From contig NZ_CP118224.1 in assembly GCF_030849025.1 (NCBI RefSeq), positions 2,937,501 to 3,001,500 of the forward strand: DNA of 64,000 nt. Reading direction: 5' to 3'. Position 1 is the stretch's first letter, and each line of letters opens with the position of its first letter. The DNA is from Oceanimonas pelagia. Lineage in GTDB: Bacteria > Pseudomonadota > Gammaproteobacteria > Enterobacterales > Aeromonadaceae. Shown piece after piece: positions 61,569-64,000 of this stretch. The position numbers were made by a program, and so were the translations under genes. The notes under the pieces were generated by a model. The model saw only the letters and a program-made list of their open reading frames with translations. It was not told the DNA's origin and ran no database searches.

Positions 61569-64000
61569 TTAACTTTCTTCCAGCTCGATGTTGATACCCA
61601 GGGAGCGGATTTCCTTCAGCAGTACGTTGAAGGACTCGGGCATGCCCGGCTCCATGCGGTGATCGCCGTCCACGATGTTCTTGTACATCTTGGTCCGGCC
61701 GTTTACATCGTCCGACTTGACGGTCAGCATTTCCTGCAGGGTATAGGCGGCACCGTAGGCTTCCAGCGCCCACACTTCCATCTCCCCGAAACGCTGACCA
61801 CCGAACTGGGCCTTACCGCCCAGGGGCTGCTGGGTTACCAGGCTGTAGGAGCCGGTAGAACGGGCGTGCATCTTGTCGTCCACCAGGTGGTTCAGCTTCA
61901 GCATGTACATGTAGCCCACGGTAACCGGACGTTCAAAGGGGTTACCGGTACGGCCGTCGTACAGGGTGATCTGGCCGGATTCGGGCAGATCGGCCAGCTT
62001 CAGCAGGCGCTTGATTTCATGCTCGCGGGCACCGTCGAACGCCGGCGTGGCAATGGGCACACCCTTGCGCAGGTTCTCGGCCAGCACCCGGACTTCGTCG
62101 TCGGAGAAGGTGGACAGATCCACTTTCTGCTTGACGCCTTCACCCTGATTGTAGACTTCCTGAATGAACTCACGCAGACGGGCCAGCTCCTGCTGTTCCT
62201 TGATCATCTGGTCGATCTTTTCACCCAGTCCCTTGGCCGCCAGGCCCAGGTGGGTTTCCAGGATCTGACCGATGTTCATCCGCGAGGGTACACCCAGCGG
62301 GTTGAGCACGATGTCGACCGGACGGCCATGTTCGTCGTGGGGCATGTCTTCCACCGGCACAATGGTGGATACCACACCCTTGTTACCGTGACGACCCGCC
62401 ATCTTGTCACCGGGCTGAATGCGACGCTTCACCGCCAGGTACACCTTGACGATCTTGAGCACGCCGGGAGCCAGGTCATCGCCCTGAGTGATCTTGCGGC
62501 GTTTGTTCTCGAACTTCTTGTCGAAGTCGGCCTTCAGCTCGGCATACTGCTCGGCGATCTGCTCCAGTTCCACCTGCTTGGCTTCGTCGTCCAGGGCCTG
62601 CTCCAGCAGTTTTTCCCGGGCGATCTTGGCCACCTTGTCGGCGCTCATGCCGGCGGCGATCAGCACGGAGCGGGCACGGGCGAAGATGCCGTCTTCGAGA
62701 ATGCTGAACTCTTCAGTCAGGTCCTTCTTGGCCTGCTTGAGCTGCATGTGCTCGATGTCCTGGGCACGCTTGTCCTTCTCGACGCCGTCACGGGTAAACA
62801 CCTGAACGTCGATCACGGTACCGTACACGGAGTTGGGCACGCGCAGGGAAGAATCCTTCACGTCGGACGCCTTCTCGCCAAAGATGGCACGCAGCAGCTT
62901 CTCTTCCGGAGTCAGCTGGGTTTCGCCCTTGGGTGTCACCTTGCCCACCAGAATGTCGCCGGGCTTCACTTCGGCTCCCACGTAGACGATACCGGACTCG
63001 TCCAGCTTGGACAGCGCGGCTTCACCCACGTTGGGAATGTCGGCGGTGATCTCTTCCGGACCCAGCTTGGTGTCACGGGAGATACAGGACAGTTCCTGAA
63101 TGTGAATGGTGGTCAGGCGATCTTCCATCACCACCCGCTCGCTGAGCAGGATGGAGTCTTCGAAGTTGTAGCCGTTCCAGGGCATAAAGGCCACACGCAG
63201 GTTCTGACCCAGGGCCAGTTCGCCCAGATCGGTGGACGGGCCGTCGGCCAGTACGTCACCGCTGATCACGCGCTCACCCGGCATCACGCAGGGACGCTGG
63301 TTGATGCAGGTGTTCTGGTTGGAACGGGTGTACTTGGTCAGGTTGTAGATGTCGATACCGGCTTCGCCCGGCAGCATCTCTTCCTCGTTGACCTTGACCA
63401 CGATGCGGGAGGCGTCGACGTAGTCGACCACACCGCCCCGCTTGGCCACGGCGGTTACGCCGGAGTCCACGGCCACGGCGCGCTCGATGCCGGTACCTAC
63501 CAGCGGCTTGTCCGCCTTCAGGGTCGGCACCGCCTGACGCTGCATGTTCGAGCCCATCAGTGCCCGGTTGGCGTCATCGTGTTCCAGGAACGGGATCAGT
63601 GAGGCCGCCACAGAGACGATCTGCTGCGGGCTCACGTCCATGTACTGCACCTGGTCGGCGTTCATGTAGGTGGCTTCGCCCTTGTGACGGGACGGTACCA
63701 GCTCGTCGAGCAGGCGGCCTTCTTCGTCGATGGCGGCGTTGGCCTGGGCGATCACGAAGTGGCCTTCCTCGATGGCAGACAGGTAATCCACCTCGTCGGT
63801 GATGCGACCGTCCACCACACGGCGGTACGGGGTCTCGAGGAAACCGTATTCGTTGGTGCGGGAGTAACACGCCAGCGAGTTGATCAGACCGATGTTCGGA
63901 CCTTCAGGGGTCTCGATGGGGCACAGACGACCGTAGTGGGTCGGGTGTACGTCGCGCACCTCAAAGCCGGCACGCTCACGGGTCAGACCACCCGGGCCCA
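61569..64000 (-). CDS. rpoB: RNA polymerase beta subunit, C-terminal part
   Basis: The last 809 or so residues of RpoB; the N-terminal part is beyond the right edge. The frame is open to the edge; GTG 63959 inside it is an internal valine, not a start. Visible segments include [20 protein letters not shown] (with rifampicin cluster II region), [15 protein letters not shown] and the C-terminal [20 protein letters not shown]-like stretch [18 protein letters not shown]. It leads into rpoC. Confidence 0.97.
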   Translation of the reverse strand, partial: GPGGLTRERAGFEVRDVHPTHYGRLCPIETPEGPNIGLINSLACYSRTNEYGFLETPYRRVVDGRITDEVDYLSAIEEGHFVIAQANAAIDEEGRLLDELVPSRHKGEATYMNADQVQYMDVSPQQIVSVAASLIPFLEHDDANRALMGSNMQRQAVPTLKADKPLVGTGIERAVAVDSGVTAVAKRGGVVDYVDASRIVVKVNEEEMLPGEAGIDIYNLTKYTRSNQNTCINQRPCVMPGERVISGDVLADGPSTDLGELALGQNLRVAFMPWNGYNFEDSILLSERVVMEDRLTTIHIQELSCISRDTKLGPEEITADIPNVGEAALSKLDESGIVYVGAEVKPGDILVGKVTPKGETQLTPEEKLLRAIFGEKASDVKDSSLRVPNSVYGTVIDVQVFTRDGVEKDKRAQDIEHMQLKQAKKDLTEEFSILEDGIFARARSVLIAAGMSADKVAKIAREKLLEQALDDEAKQVELEQIAEQYAELKADFDKKFENKRRKITQGDDLAPGVLKIVKVYLAVKRRIQPGDKMAGRHGNKGVVSTIVPVEDMPHDEHGRPVDIVLNPLGVPSRMNIGQILETHLGLAAKGLGEKIDQMIKEQQELARLREFIQEVYNQGEGVKQKVDLSTFSDDEVRVLAENLRKGVPIATPAFDGAREHEIKRLLKLADLPESGQITLYDGRTGNPFERPVTVGYMYMLKLNHLVDDKMHARSTGSYSLVTQQPLGGKAQFGGQRFGEMEVWALEAYGAAYTLQEMLTVKSDDVNGRTKMYKNIVDGDHRMEPGMPESFNVLLKEIRSLGINIELEES

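Noticed and set aside
63957-63959. GTG at 63959 as the rpoB start
   Set aside because: It is the valine of FEVRDVHP, an internal conserved segment; the frame continues to the window edge.

Overview
This 64 kb window is a GC-rich, densely packed gammaproteobacterial chromosome segment made almost entirely of core genes. Protein sequences, residue numbering (ArcB H292, HemL K265, SfsA 234 aa, CysJ 599 aa) and gene order are close to Escherichia coli and Vibrio/Aeromonas. The overall look suggests an Aeromonadales member of the Oceanimonas/Oceanisphaera/Zobellella type; this is an inference from gene content, not a database result.

Layout: 1-4876 (-) a Yej-type peptide/microcin C ABC importer with two separate ATPases; 5355-7888 (+) metNIQ methionine importer behind a MetJ-type operator; rfaH (+); dgt and arcB (-); 12927-18812 (+) gltBD glutamate synthase; 19118-22235 (+) mtn, a cbiB-like gene, btuF and a TRIC/YadS channel; tyrS (-); a mepM-like endopeptidase (+); HIT, glutaredoxin and erpA (-); hemL (+); a glyoxalase-like gene, mrcB and hrpB (-); a GGDEF-EAL gene and thpR (+); sfsA (-); dksA-gluQ-pcnB-folK-panBCD (+); yadGH and hpt (-); ubiX and mpl (-); ppa (+); a 28-codon membrane peptide gene (-); an uncharacterised gene (+); the siroheme/sulfite reduction set cysG and cysJIH (-); an intact IS3-family element; and rpoC plus the 3' two thirds of rpoB (-). 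From mtn to hpt the content matches the dgt-to-hpt neighbourhood of E. coli with local insertions and losses (GGDEF-EAL added, can absent).

Functional links: cysJ and cysG share a 38-bp upstream module at the same distance from their starts, fitting one sulfur regulon, since CysG makes the siroheme used by CysI. metNIQ has met boxes inside its promoter. erpA has an IscR-like box over its promoter. pcnB appears to start at AUU, as in E. coli.

The most notable non-coding signal is a family of large structured intergenic repeats: seven copies of about 99-235 nt. An outer stem, whose sequence differs between copies but stays self-complementary, encloses a constant CGAC/GTCG stem and two inner hairpins. 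Two copies are long forms carrying an extra hairpin with an almost invariant 24-nt loop and a freely covarying stem. No rRNA, tRNA or CRISPR array was seen, and no gene-based defence system.
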